Below are positions 24,112 through 31,163 of a DNA stretch of 35,760 nt, in pieces. A program made the translations under genes and the position numbers. Where the stretch lies: assembly GCA_002280405.1 (NCBI GenBank), contig NCDY01000009.1, positions 1 through 35,760 on the forward strand, given 5' to 3'. The DNA is from Rhodobacterales bacterium 32-66-9 (GTDB lineage Bacteria > Pseudomonadota > Alphaproteobacteria > Rhodobacterales > Rhodobacteraceae). Under the pieces are notes generated by a model that searched no databases, had not been told where the DNA came from, and worked only from the letters and a program-made list of their open reading frames with translations. Positions within the stretch are counted from its first letter, which is position 1, and every line of letters begins with the position of its first letter.

Positions 24112-24627
24112 TCAGCCGTTGCGGTGCAACGGTGCCACCGCCATCAGATCCTCGATCAAGAGTGACAAGAGCGCGGGGCGTCCAGAAACCCCCGCCTTGC
24201 GATAGATGGCATTGAGATGGGCCTTGATCGTGCCCTCGGCCGAACCGCGCAACCGCGCGATTTCGGCAATGTCGGAGCCCTTGACCAGAAACGTGGCGAT
24301 GTCCTGCTCGGAGGGCGTCAGACCCCAGGTCTCGAACATGCCTTCCATGATGTCGTGCAAGCCCCGGGCCGCCGCCGAAAGACTGCGCGCCATGCGGGCG
24401 TGGCGGTGCAGCATCCGGAACAGGAGCCGTGCCTCGATGACGATGGCGACGATCAGGGTGACCGATGCCGCCAGTTCCATCGCAAGATAGAACGACACCG
24501 AAATTCTTCCCGTCGCCACCACGTCCCGGAGCCAGTCAACCAGAAAGAAGGTCGCGCTGGCCGCCTGCACTGCGATCAGCGCAGCCAGACCCGCACTGCG
24601 TTTCGAGACATCCCAACCTGCGGTCAT
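24112..24627 (-). CDS. Membrane-anchored LuxR-type transcriptional regulator
   Basis: A 171-residue protein with two N-terminal hydrophobic helices (GLAALIAVQAASATFFLVDW and ISVSFYLAMELAASVTLIVA), a linker helix, and a LuxR/GerE helix-turn-helix at residues 100-165 (GLTPSEQDIATFLVKGSDIA, then GTIKAHLNAIYRKAGVSGR). It has no receiver domain, so a signal would be read at the membrane or through a partner. The start overlaps the cytochrome b561 stop (ATGA), so the two proteins are made together and the cytochrome could be the sensor partner; that is inference. Similar membrane-bound LuxR regulators exist in other proteobacteria. Confidence 0.82.
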   Translation of the reverse strand: MTAGWDVSKRSAGLAALIAVQAASATFFLVDWLRDVVATGRISVSFYLAMELAASVTLIVAIVIEARLLFRMLHRHARMARSLSAAARGLHDIMEGMFETWGLTPSEQDIATFLVKGSDIAEIARLRGSAEGTIKAHLNAIYRKAGVSGRPALLSLLIEDLMAVAPLHRNG

Positions 24628-25160
24628 TCAACGATCCTGGCGGCTTCCGGCACCTCCTTGTAACCCGTGACCATTGCCTTTGGAAGGTTCACGCCGGTCC
24701 TGCGGCTTTCCCACAGAACGGCGGCGACATGCAGCAGTACCGACATTTCGGCCCAGGTGACCGCCATCTCGTGCAGGTCCTTGACCCAGCGCACACCCCA
24801 GAAGGTCAGCGTGGTCATCATCCAGCCCGACAGCGCGATGACCGCAACCGTCAGCAGGATGTTGTAGATCATCAGCGCGCCGAGCGGCGTGTGGCCAAGA
24901 TGCACGCGGCGGCGACCCGAGGCGATGTCGGCGGCCTGTTCGGTCGCGGCGCGCAGGTCGGGCGGAAACGAGGCGAACCGCGCATAGCCGCGCCCGGCAA
25001 AGCCCCAGATCAGCCGCAGGCCGACCAGGCCCACGATCAGATACCCAAGCACGAGGTGCAGACCCGACGCGGTGGGCACGAACAGCGCGTTGGCCGCAAA
25101 GGCGCTGACCAGCGACCAGTGAAAGACCCGCACGATCGGATCCCAGATCTTGAAACGCAT
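24624..25160 (-). CDS. Cytochrome b561-type diheme membrane protein
   Basis: A 178-residue four-helix membrane protein of the cytochrome b561/CybB group. The signature IWDPIVRVFHWSLVSAFAAN gives the first His. Further His are in LHLVLGYLIVGLVGLRLIWG, HTPLGALMIYN and MSVLLHVAAVLWES, allowing two b hemes. It would take electrons across or within the inner membrane. AGGAGAT precedes the ATG at 25160. It is the middle gene of a three-gene unit with a PepSY protein upstream and the membrane-anchored regulator downstream. Confidence 0.9.
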   Translation of the reverse strand: MRFKIWDPIVRVFHWSLVSAFAANALFVPTASGLHLVLGYLIVGLVGLRLIWGFAGRGYARFASFPPDLRAATEQAADIASGRRRVHLGHTPLGALMIYNILLTVAVIALSGWMMTTLTFWGVRWVKDLHEMAVTWAEMSVLLHVAAVLWESRRTGVNLPKAMVTGYKEVPEAARIVE

Positions 25161-25179
25161 GGCGATCTCCTGTTGGAAG

Positions 25180-25206
25180 GCGCCGCCGACGCGGGGTCGG
25201 CGGCGC
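25180..25206 (-). other. Intercistronic GC-rich hairpin
   Basis: CGCCGCCGAC (25181-25190), a 5-nt loop and GTCGGCGGCG (25196-25205) form a perfect 10-bp stem, extended to 11 bp by 25180/25206. It lies between the PepSY gene and the cytochrome b561 gene on the minus strand. There is no T-run after it in that direction, so partial attenuation or mRNA stabilisation is more likely than full termination. Confidence 0.6.
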
Positions 25207-25215
25207 GTTTCGGCC

Positions 25216-25482
25216 TCAGCCTTTTGCCGGGTTCTTCTCGATGATCGCCAGCTTCTGGTCCAGAAAGACCTCCCAGGCCTGGCCGTCCTTGATCGCGTAG
25301 ATCTCGAACTTGCCGTCGATGGTGCCGACCGAGCGCACATCGAAGCCTTCCTTCGTCATGACGGCGCGGATTTCGGCTTCCTTGGCGGGGTCGTTCAACG
25401 GCACGTCGCCGGCAAAGGCCGCGCCAGAGGTGAAAAGAACCGCGGCGACGAGGCCGGAGGTGATCTTGTTGCGAAGGGTCAT
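25216..25482 (-). CDS. Small periplasmic PepSY-domain protein
   Basis: An 88-residue exported protein: signal KITSGLVAAVLFTSGAAFAG (cleavage near residue 24) followed by one PepSY-like domain (EAEIRAVMTKEGFDVRSVGT, then GKFEIYAIKDGQAWEVFLD and KLAIIEK). Such short PepSY proteins are often coded with cytochrome b561 and regulator genes, as here. The role is unknown but may be inhibition or folding help in the periplasm. AGGA precedes the ATG by nine nt. Confidence 0.85.
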   Translation of the reverse strand: MTLRNKITSGLVAAVLFTSGAAFAGDVPLNDPAKEAEIRAVMTKEGFDVRSVGTIDGKFEIYAIKDGQAWEVFLDQKLAIIEKNPAKG

Positions 25483-25566
25483 GTCGTTCGTCCTGTTTCG
25501 GGCTCTGGACCGGGATGGCCAGATGCCTGCCCGAAACCTGGCAGCCGCAACGACGCAAGGAAATTG

Positions 25567-25592
25567 AACCCGGGTTGGCCCGGTCCCGGGTT
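25567..25592 (-). terminator. Probable terminator after the DUF411 gene
   Basis: AACCCGGG (25567-25574) and CCCGGGTT (25585-25592) form an 8-bp stem with a 10-nt loop. Read on the minus strand it comes 31 nt after the DUF411 stop and is followed by CAATTTCC, a modest T-rich end. It would separate DUF411 from the PepSY unit. The tail is weak, so partial termination is possible. Confidence 0.45.
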
Positions 25593-25622
25593 TAGTCAGC
25601 CGGAAGACCGTATAACCGCAGT

Positions 25623-26090
25623 TTATGCTGCGGGATAGCGGGCGAAGGCGGACGCGCCGCCATCGCGGCCGACCAGGATCACGTCATAGGCCTCACGTTC
25701 GGTTTCCGGTCCCATGCCCGGCGAGCCGAAGGGCATGCCGGGAACCGCAAGGCCGACCGCGTCAGGCGCTTCGGCCATCAGACGGCGGATGTCGGCGGCG
25801 GGGACATGGCCCTCGATCGTGTAGGCACCGATCACCGCCGTGTGGCATGAGACCAGCGTGTCGGGAATGCCTCGCTCGCGCTTGAAGGCCGCCAGATCCT
25901 CGATGCTGCGCTCCTCGAAGGTGACGGAAAAGCCGCTGTCGCGCAGATGTCCGATCCAGCCGTTGCAGCACGGACATCCCGGGTCCTTCACGACATGGAT
26001 GGCCGAATCGCTTTCGGCGCGAAGCCCGGTTGCGGCGAACCCGGCCAGCATGGAACCTGCAGAAAGAAGTGTTCGGCGATTGATCTTCAT
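25623..26090 (-). CDS. DUF411 metal-binding periplasmic protein
   Basis: A 155-residue exported protein with a Tat-like signal (RRTLLSAGSMLAGFAATG). It carries the DUF411 start VVKDPGCPCCNGW, with Cys at residues 39, 41 and 42, then VSCHTAVIGAYTIEGHVPA, and the end GLAVPGMPFGSPGMG, rich in Met and Gly. DUF411 proteins are found in copper and heavy-metal clusters and are thought to bind metal through these Cys and Met residues. It faces away from the multicopper oxidase unit with a 207-nt shared upstream gap. Confidence 0.9.
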   Translation of the reverse strand: MKINRRTLLSAGSMLAGFAATGLRAESDSAIHVVKDPGCPCCNGWIGHLRDSGFSVTFEERSIEDLAAFKRERGIPDTLVSCHTAVIGAYTIEGHVPAADIRRLMAEAPDAVGLAVPGMPFGSPGMGPETEREAYDVILVGRDGGASAFARYPAA

Positions 26091-26205
26091 GACACCTGCC
26101 TCATGCCCGCAAATCTTCGACGACTATAGGATGCCGTCGCTGATGGGGTAAGCGGGGAAATGCCCATGGTCGCGGGAGCGTCGGCAAACGATCTTGGCCA
26201 GGGGT

Positions 26206-26228
26206 CTTCCGCCGGATCGTGGCGGAAG
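26206..26228. promoter_or_regulatory. Dyad in the DUF411/copper-oxidase divergent gap
   Basis: CTTCCGCC (26206-26213), a 7-nt spacer and GGCGGAAG (26221-26228) form a perfect inverted repeat, followed by an A-run (26231-26236). It lies between divergent genes and may be a regulator site or a 5' untranslated hairpin. It lacks the minus-35 overlap and the spacing of the CueR-like sites. A second, smaller dyad TGTC-N4-GACA is at 26257-26268. Confidence 0.3.
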
Positions 26229-26297
26229 GGAAAAAATCGCCAGCAGAACACCAAACTGTCAGATGACACCGGTCGGCGTTTGTGCTAACAGACCATC

Positions 26298-26654
26298 ATG
26301 CGTTTCGGACTTTTCCGCGCCCGTGCCGTTGTGCTCGCCGCTTACCTTTTGGCGGCGATGGTGCCTGTGTTTCTCGCGACGGCGGGGCAGGCCCAGACGG
26401 ATATGCAGCACGCGCAGGTCATGGCCGTGGCTGGCCATGCGATGCCAATGCAGGATACCGCACAGGACAGCGCCGATGTGCAGATGATGCAGTGCCAGGA
26501 CCATTGCCTTCCGGCAGCTTCCGGCCTGCCAGCCCAGGATCGCACGGTCAAGCCCGGTGTCGCGACGTCGGACTTCGTCGCTGCGGCCGAGTCGCTGGCG
26601 GCGTCGCTTGTCGTGCCGCCGCCGGGCCCGCCTCCAAAGGTCGCCTTGATCTGA
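26298..26654 (+). CDS. Small exported Cys-containing protein with Pro-rich Lys tail (copy 3)
   Basis: A 118-residue predicted secreted protein: signal AVVLAAYLLAAMVPVFLATA, then a His/Met-rich part (MQHAQVMAVAGHAMPMQD), the motif MMQCQDHCLPAA, and an end reading LVVPPPGPPPKVALI. The Cys-x2-His-Cys and Met content suggest copper binding. The tail recalls CopL/DUF2946-type proteins and the two small proteins next to the L,D-transpeptidases. It lies 67 nt upstream of the multicopper oxidase on the same strand, so co-expression is likely. The family assignment is by pattern only. Confidence 0.6.
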   Translation: MRFGLFRARAVVLAAYLLAAMVPVFLATAGQAQTDMQHAQVMAVAGHAMPMQDTAQDSADVQMMQCQDHCLPAASGLPAQDRTVKPGVATSDFVAAAESLAASLVVPPPGPPPKVALI

Positions 26655-26721
26655 TGGCGCGCTGTCGGCCCTTGTCGACATGCGTGCAACGGAATCTAAA
26701 GCAACACTCTGGAGAATTTGC

Positions 26722-28203
26722 ATGTATTCGCTCTCACGCCGCGGCTTCCTGGCCGCTTCTGCCGCCACGGCTGCAACCCTTGCCCTTCCGGCCCGCGTTC
26801 GGGCGCAAGCCGGTGGCCTGTCCCTGACCGCCACCACGCGCACAATCGACGTGCGCGGCAAGTCGGCCACCGTCTGGGGTCTGCTGGACAGCAATGGCAA
26901 GTCCGGCCTTGTCCTTGATCCCGGCCAGCGTTTCGCGGTCGATCTGAAGAACACGCTCGCCGAGCCGACGCTCATCCACTGGCACGGCCAGATCCCGCCC
27001 AACATGCAGGATGGCGTTCCCGGCATCCCGATGCCGATGCTGGAGCCGGGGGAAAGCCGCGCCTACGACTTCGTCGCCCGCGCCGGTACGCACTGGATGC
27101 ATGCCCACATCGCCGAGCACGAGATGAACCTGCTTGCGGCCCCGCTGATCGTGCGGCGCCCCGAGGATCTGGCGGCGGACCGGCAGGAAGTGACGCTGAT
27201 GCTGCATGACTTTTCCTTCAAGTCCCCCGCCGAAGTGCTGGCCGAGATCAGCGGTGGAACCTCGATGGCCGGGATGGACATGGAAACCGCCGGACAGGCC
27301 GGGACGGACATGGACACCAGCGGACAGGGCAGCATGCCCGGGATGGACATGAGCAGCATGGGCCAGGGCGGCATGGCCGGCATGGAAATGGACCTCAACG
27401 ACTACAACTTCGATGCCTATCTGGCCAACGACAGGACGCTGGACGACCCCGAGGTGGTGCAGGTCGACAAGGGCGGCCGTGTCCTGGTGCGGGTGATCAA
27501 CGCCGGGGCGGCGACGGTGTTCTGGATCGACACGGGTGCCTTGCCCGGCCGGCTGGTCGCCGTCGACGGCGAGCCGGTGCAACCCCTGCCGGGTGCCCGC
27601 TTCGGCGTCGCCATGGGCCAGCGCATCGACGTCGAGGTTGACGTGCCCGGTGATGGCGGCGCCTTCCCGATCCTTGCCCTGCGCGAAGGGGCACGGGAAC
27701 GGACCGGCCTGATCCTCGCCACCCCCGGCGCGACGGTGACGAAGATTTCCGACATGTCGGATGGCGACAATCCCGTCTTCAGCGGCGATCTGGCGCAGGA
27801 GGCCGCCTTGCGCGCGGTGACGGCGCTGCCCGGTCGCGCGCCGGTATCGCAGCCGGTGCTGGCACTTGGCGGCTCGATGAAGCCCTATGTCTGGACGATC
27901 AACGGCCAGCCCTGGGGCACGCATGTTCCGGTGACCGCGAAATCGGGCGAGCGGGTGGAGATCACCTTCCAGAACAATTCGATGATGGGCCATCCGATGC
28001 ACCTGCACGGCCATGCCTTCCAGGTGGTGGCTGTCGGCATGGACCGGATCGCCGGGGCGGTGCGCGACACGCTGCATGTTCCGGCGATGGGCATGGTGAC
28101 CGTCGCGGTCGATGCCGGCGAGGCCGCGCGCTGGGTGCTGCATTGCCACCACATTCCGCACCTCTGGGCCGGCATGATGACCGAGTTCGCCGTCTCGGCC
28201 TGA
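26722..28203 (+). CDS. Multicopper oxidase with Met-rich insert
   Basis: A 493-residue periplasmic oxidase with a Tat signal (SRRGFLAASAATAATLALPA). The copper ligands are seen as IHWHGQIPP, THWMHAHIAEHEM, HPMHLHGHAFQV and HCHHIPHLWAGMM. This gives all type 1, 2 and 3 sites, with Met as axial ligand. Residues about 183-224 form a Met/Gly/Asp insert (MAGMDMET, SMPGMDMSSMGQ, MAGMEMD) like those of CopA/CueO-type oxidases that bind and oxidise Cu(I). TGGAGA precedes the ATG at 26722. A strong terminator follows. Role: copper detoxification in the periplasm. Confidence 0.94.
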   Translation: MYSLSRRGFLAASAATAATLALPARVRAQAGGLSLTATTRTIDVRGKSATVWGLLDSNGKSGLVLDPGQRFAVDLKNTLAEPTLIHWHGQIPPNMQDGVPGIPMPMLEPGESRAYDFVARAGTHWMHAHIAEHEMNLLAAPLIVRRPEDLAADRQEVTLMLHDFSFKSPAEVLAEISGGTSMAGMDMETAGQAGTDMDTSGQGSMPGMDMSSMGQGGMAGMEMDLNDYNFDAYLANDRTLDDPEVVQVDKGGRVLVRVINAGAATVFWIDTGALPGRLVAVDGEPVQPLPGARFGVAMGQRIDVEVDVPGDGGAFPILALREGARERTGLILATPGATVTKISDMSDGDNPVFSGDLAQEAALRAVTALPGRAPVSQPVLALGGSMKPYVWTINGQPWGTHVPVTAKSGERVEITFQNNSMMGHPMHLHGHAFQVVAVGMDRIAGAVRDTLHVPAMGMVTVAVDAGEAARWVLHCHHIPHLWAGMMTEFAVSA

Positions 28204-28209
28204 CACAAG

Positions 28210-28246
28210 CCGGACCTGCGGCGCTGGCCGCAGGTCCGGGCCTTTC
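28210..28246 (+). terminator. Rho-independent terminator after the multicopper oxidase
   Basis: CCGGACCTGCGGC (28210-28222), the loop GCTG and GCCGCAGGTCCGG (28227-28239) make a perfect 13-bp stem, followed by GCCTTTCCT. It begins 6 nt after the oxidase stop, so it ends that transcript. The thioredoxin gene that follows therefore needs its own promoter or read-through. Confidence 0.8.
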
Positions 28247-28263
28247 CTGCGAGGGATCGCTTC

Positions 28264-28785
28264 ATGCCCCATCGCATCGGACGCCGCGCCGTCCTGGGTG
28301 GCCTTGCGACGCCGTGGCTGGCTTTGCCGGCTTTCGCGCGCCCGCCGTTCCGGCTGCGGGGCGACCCTCGGCCGCTGCTTTCACCTCCGATCCTTGACGA
28401 GGCGGGAAAGACCCGCAAGCTTGACGATTTCACCGGACGGGTGATCCTGCTCAACATCTGGGCGACCTGGTGCCCGCCGTGCCGTGAGGAGATGCCCGCC
28501 CTCGACAGGCTGGAAGCCGAGCTTGGCGGCACCGGTTTCTCGGTCCTACCCCTGTGCATCGATGCCGAAGGCATTGACCGCGGACGCCGGTTCTATGACG
28601 AGATCGGCATCGTCAACCTGCCGCTCTACTGGGCCGAACCGGTGCGCGTCCAGCTTGCGCTGGCCTTCATCGGCCTGCCGACAACGCTGCTGATCGACCG
28701 GCAGGGCCGCGAGATCGGTCGCCGTCAGGGACCGGTGGCCTGGGATGGCAAAGCCGCGACCGGGCAGTTGCGCAGCCTTCTGTAG
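28264..28785 (+). CDS. TlpA/ResA-like periplasmic thioredoxin
   Basis: A 173-residue exported protein with a Tat-like signal (RRAVLGGLATPWLALPAFA). Its thioredoxin domain has WATWCPPCREEMP (Cys70 and Cys73) and the cis-Pro loop FIGLPTTLLIDRQG. It would reduce or shuttle disulfides in the periplasm, for instance on copper chaperones or apocytochromes. It sits 18 nt after the oxidase terminator. The 102 nt between it and the convergent SCO gene show no clear structure. Confidence 0.9.
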   Translation: MPHRIGRRAVLGGLATPWLALPAFARPPFRLRGDPRPLLSPPILDEAGKTRKLDDFTGRVILLNIWATWCPPCREEMPALDRLEAELGGTGFSVLPLCIDAEGIDRGRRFYDEIGIVNLPLYWAEPVRVQLALAFIGLPTTLLIDRQGREIGRRQGPVAWDGKAATGQLRSLL

Positions 28786-28887
28786 GCAGCGTTGCCGAAC
28801 CGCCGTCCTGGTGATCCGAAGCGTCGGCGGGCCAACCGCACCCTGCCCGCGACAGCCCCGCCGGACGCGATCAGTGGCGTCGGCGCA

Positions 28888-29475
28888 TCACAGTCTCGCC
28901 TTGAGGTCGGCAAGGATTTCGGCGGCCGGGGTTCCGAAGGGGAACTGGCGCAGCCAGTCGCCGTCCGGGCCGATCAGATACAAGGCCGGGCTGTGCGCCA
29001 TCGCATAGCCGTCCGGCGCTTTCGCATCCGCTTCGCGCTCGTAGAAGATCTTGAAGCTGTCCGCCGCCGCCCGTGTCGTGGCTTCGTCGCCGGCAACACC
29101 AAGGATCGCGGGGTGAAATGCCTGGGTGAAGGCGTCGATGCCGAGGCGCCGGTCGCGTTCGGGATCGACCGAGATGAAGATCGGCTGCACCTGCGCCGCG
29201 TCGGCCCCGAGGTCGTCCATGACCTGAGCGACTTCGGACAGGGTTGTCGGACAGATATCCGGGCAGGTGGTGAAGCCGAAGAAGACCAGCATGAACCGGC
29301 CACGGAATTCCTCGCTGGACCGGACACGGCCAGCCCCGTCCGGCAGGGCGAAGACGGGCCGGAACGCCTGCTCGGTCCCGGGGTCGGTCCGGTCCGCCCA
29401 TCGGGCGGTGCCAAAGGCCGCCATGGCCGCGATGGCGGCGATCCACAATCCGATCTGTAGGTATCTCAGGCGCAT
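28888..29475 (-). CDS. SCO1/SenC-family copper chaperone
   Basis: A 195-residue protein with an N-terminal membrane anchor (LQIGLWIAAIAAMAAFG). Its thioredoxin-like domain has TTCPDICPTT (Cys71, Cys75) and the third copper ligand His161 in AMAHSPALYL. SCO proteins deliver copper to the CuA site of cytochrome c oxidase or act as thiol-disulfide reductants. FISVDPERD and FKIFYERE are also typical of the family. It converges on the TlpA-like gene. No oxidase genes are present in the window. Confidence 0.93.
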   Translation of the reverse strand: MRLRYLQIGLWIAAIAAMAAFGTARWADRTDPGTEQAFRPVFALPDGAGRVRSSEEFRGRFMLVFFGFTTCPDICPTTLSEVAQVMDDLGADAAQVQPIFISVDPERDRRLGIDAFTQAFHPAILGVAGDEATTRAAADSFKIFYEREADAKAPDGYAMAHSPALYLIGPDGDWLRQFPFGTPAAEILADLKARL

Positions 29476-29575
29476 GTCGGGTCCGGGGCAGGAAAGGCTG
29501 CGCGCGTTCTATAAAGCGTGAGGAGGAAAAGTGGAATCCGGTTTTCCGCATCAATCACGCGACCACCAAGAACCG

Positions 29576-29614
29576 AGATCGGGATGATGTTTCCATCAAG
29601 CATCATCCCGATCT
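29576..29614. repeat. Long perfect inverted repeat (strong hairpin)
   Basis: AGATCGGGATGATG (29576-29589) and CATCATCCCGATCT (29601-29614) are perfect inverted copies. Three more pairs (one G-U) can close the stem to 17 bp with a 5-nt loop. It lies in the 232-nt gap between the MerR gene and the SCO gene, 94 nt after the MerR stop on the minus strand. No T-run follows in either direction, so it is either a non-classical terminator or another structured element. The rest of the gap holds nothing clear. Confidence 0.6.
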
Positions 29615-29707
29615 AGCCTGACGGATGCCGATGGAAGTGCCGGACGGGCCCCAGGGGCCTCCGGGTCCGCCGTTCGCCAAAACCTGCCGCCCGTTGTCGC
29701 GCCGAGG

Positions 29708-30145
29708 TCAGGCGAGCAGCGGCTCGGCCCCGTGGTGGTCCTGCGCGCAGTGCGCGTGATCGCCCAGCACCTCGATCACCCGGCAATCCGAAATCGTGCC
29801 GCAGGCACATTGCGCCACCATCCGCTCCAGCTCGCTTTCCAGCGCCTTCAGCCGCTGCAGACGGGCCCGGACCGAGGCCAGCTGGGCCGAGGCGATGGCG
29901 TCGGCCGCCGCACAGCTTTGGTCGGGCCGGTCGGACAGACTGAGAAGATCGCGGATCGCCTCAAGCGGAAAGCCAAGATCGCGCGCGTGGCGGATGAAGG
30001 ACAGCCGGTCGAGCGTCGAACGCGGGTAAAGCCGCTGGTTGCCGCCGCTGCGGTCCGGCTCGGGCAGCAGACCGATCTGTTCATAGTAGCGGATCGTGGG
30101 CACCTTGACCCCGGCGGATGCCCCGAGCTTTCCGATGGTCAGCAT
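29708..30145 (-). CDS. MerR-family regulator of the CadR/PbrR/ZntR type
   Basis: A 145-residue activator. The winged helix at residues 1-70 starts MLTIGKLGASAGVKVPTIRY followed by YEQIGLLPEPDRSGGNQRLY. The dimer helix contains Cys78. The metal loop has Cys113, Cys115 and Cys121, and the tail EVLGDHAHC has Cys133. This Cys set fits sensors of Zn(II), Cd(II) or Pb(II), not copper (CueR) or mercury (MerR). It is transcribed away from a CDF exporter and P-type ATPase, with a MerR-type dyad in the gap, so it should control both. Confidence 0.9.
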   Translation of the reverse strand: MLTIGKLGASAGVKVPTIRYYEQIGLLPEPDRSGGNQRLYPRSTLDRLSFIRHARDLGFPLEAIRDLLSLSDRPDQSCAAADAIASAQLASVRARLQRLKALESELERMVAQCACGTISDCRVIEVLGDHAHCAQDHHGAEPLLA

Positions 30146-30155
30146 GAGAAACCTC

Positions 30156-30186
30156 TTGAAGCTATAGTGACTAGAGCAAGTAGCTA
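30156..30186 (+). promoter_or_regulatory. MerR-type operator-promoter for the zinc/cadmium efflux genes
   Basis: TTGAAG (30156-30161) is followed after 19 nt by TAGCTA (30181-30186). Between them is the near-perfect dyad GCTATAGTGACTAGAGC (30161-30177; one mismatch per arm). The overlong spacer with a central dyad is the standard arrangement for MerR-family activators. It is 11 nt upstream of the regulator ATG and faces the CDF exporter at 30227, which is typical for autoregulated divergent metal-efflux units. Confidence 0.8.
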
Positions 30187-30226
30187 GGATGCCGGAGCGA
30201 TTCGCACAAGTTCGCAAGAGGCAGGC

Positions 30227-31135
30227 ATGACAGGCGCGGCGCAGGACGAGACCGGGCACGACCACAAGCTGGAAGTGTCGGCGGGGAACGAGGCGCGGAT
30301 GCGGCTCGTCTTCGGCATGACGGCGGGCTATGCCGTCGTGCAGGCGGTGGGCGGCTGGCTGTCCGGCTCGCTCGCGCTGATCGCGGATTCCGGGCACATG
30401 GTGTCGGACGCAGCGGCGCTCTTGCTGGCGCTGATCGCCTACCGGGTGGCACGCAAGGCGGCGACGGCCGAGGTCAGCTATGGCTATCACCGGGTGCGTG
30501 TGCTGGCGGCGCTGGCAAACGGTGCCTCGCTGCTGATCCTGGTCGCCTGGATCACTTTCGAGGCGATCAAGCGGTTCCGCGATCCGGTCGAGGTGCTGGC
30601 CGGGCCGATGCTGATCGTGGCCTTGGTCGGCCTGACGGTCAATATCGCCGGCGTCCTGATCCTGCGCGCGGGAAACCGGGGCGACACCAACCTCCGCGGG
30701 GCACTTCTGCATGTGATGGGCGACATGCTGGGGTCGGTCGGCGCGATCGGGGCGGCGATCGGCATCATGCTGACTGGGTGGACCGTGCTGGACCCGATCC
30801 TGTCGGTGCTGGTCGCGGTGCTGGTGGTGCGCTCGGCGTGGTCGCTGGTTGCGGAATCGGTGTTCGTGCTGTTGCAGGCCACGCCGTCGCACATCGACAC
30901 CAAGGCCGTTCTGGACGACATCGCCACGCTGCCCGGCGTGGGCGAGGTCGCGCATTTCCATGCCTGGACGCTGACCGACAACCGCAGCGTGGCGACGCTG
31001 CACGTCACCCCCGCGCCCGGAGCGGACCCCCTCGCCCTGCCGCGCCTTGTGGCGGCGCGACTGACCGAAAGACACGGCATTTCCCACGCGACGGTGGAGG
31101 TGAACCCCCCCGGCGCGATCCCGCCCGAGGCCTGA
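30227..31135 (+). CDS. Cation diffusion facilitator (CzcD/ZitB type) metal exporter
   Basis: A 302-residue inner-membrane antiporter that would export Zn(II) or Cd(II) in exchange for protons. A short His-containing N-terminus (GHDHK) precedes six helices. The metal site HMVSD in helix 2 and HVMGD in helix 5 gives the HxxxD pair typical of zinc and cadmium CDFs. The cytoplasmic domain (about residues 210-300) ends VEVNPPGAIPPEA and contains HFHAWTLTDNR. It is 28 nt upstream of the P1B ATPase, so operonic, and under the divergent MerR-type regulator. Confidence 0.93.
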   Translation: MTGAAQDETGHDHKLEVSAGNEARMRLVFGMTAGYAVVQAVGGWLSGSLALIADSGHMVSDAAALLLALIAYRVARKAATAEVSYGYHRVRVLAALANGASLLILVAWITFEAIKRFRDPVEVLAGPMLIVALVGLTVNIAGVLILRAGNRGDTNLRGALLHVMGDMLGSVGAIGAAIGIMLTGWTVLDPILSVLVAVLVVRSAWSLVAESVFVLLQATPSHIDTKAVLDDIATLPGVGEVAHFHAWTLTDNRSVATLHVTPAPGADPLALPRLVAARLTERHGISHATVEVNPPGAIPPEA

Positions 31136-31163
31136 ACGGCCAAGGGTCAAGAAAGGACAGACG

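Noticed and set aside
26257..26268. TGTC-N4-GACA as an operator of the copper oxidase unit
   Set aside because: Too short to distinguish from chance in a 207-nt gap; no known consensus fits.
27268..27393. Met/Gly repeats in the multicopper oxidase as a DNA repeat element
   Set aside because: They are protein-level Met-rich copper-binding repeats, common in this family, with diverged DNA.
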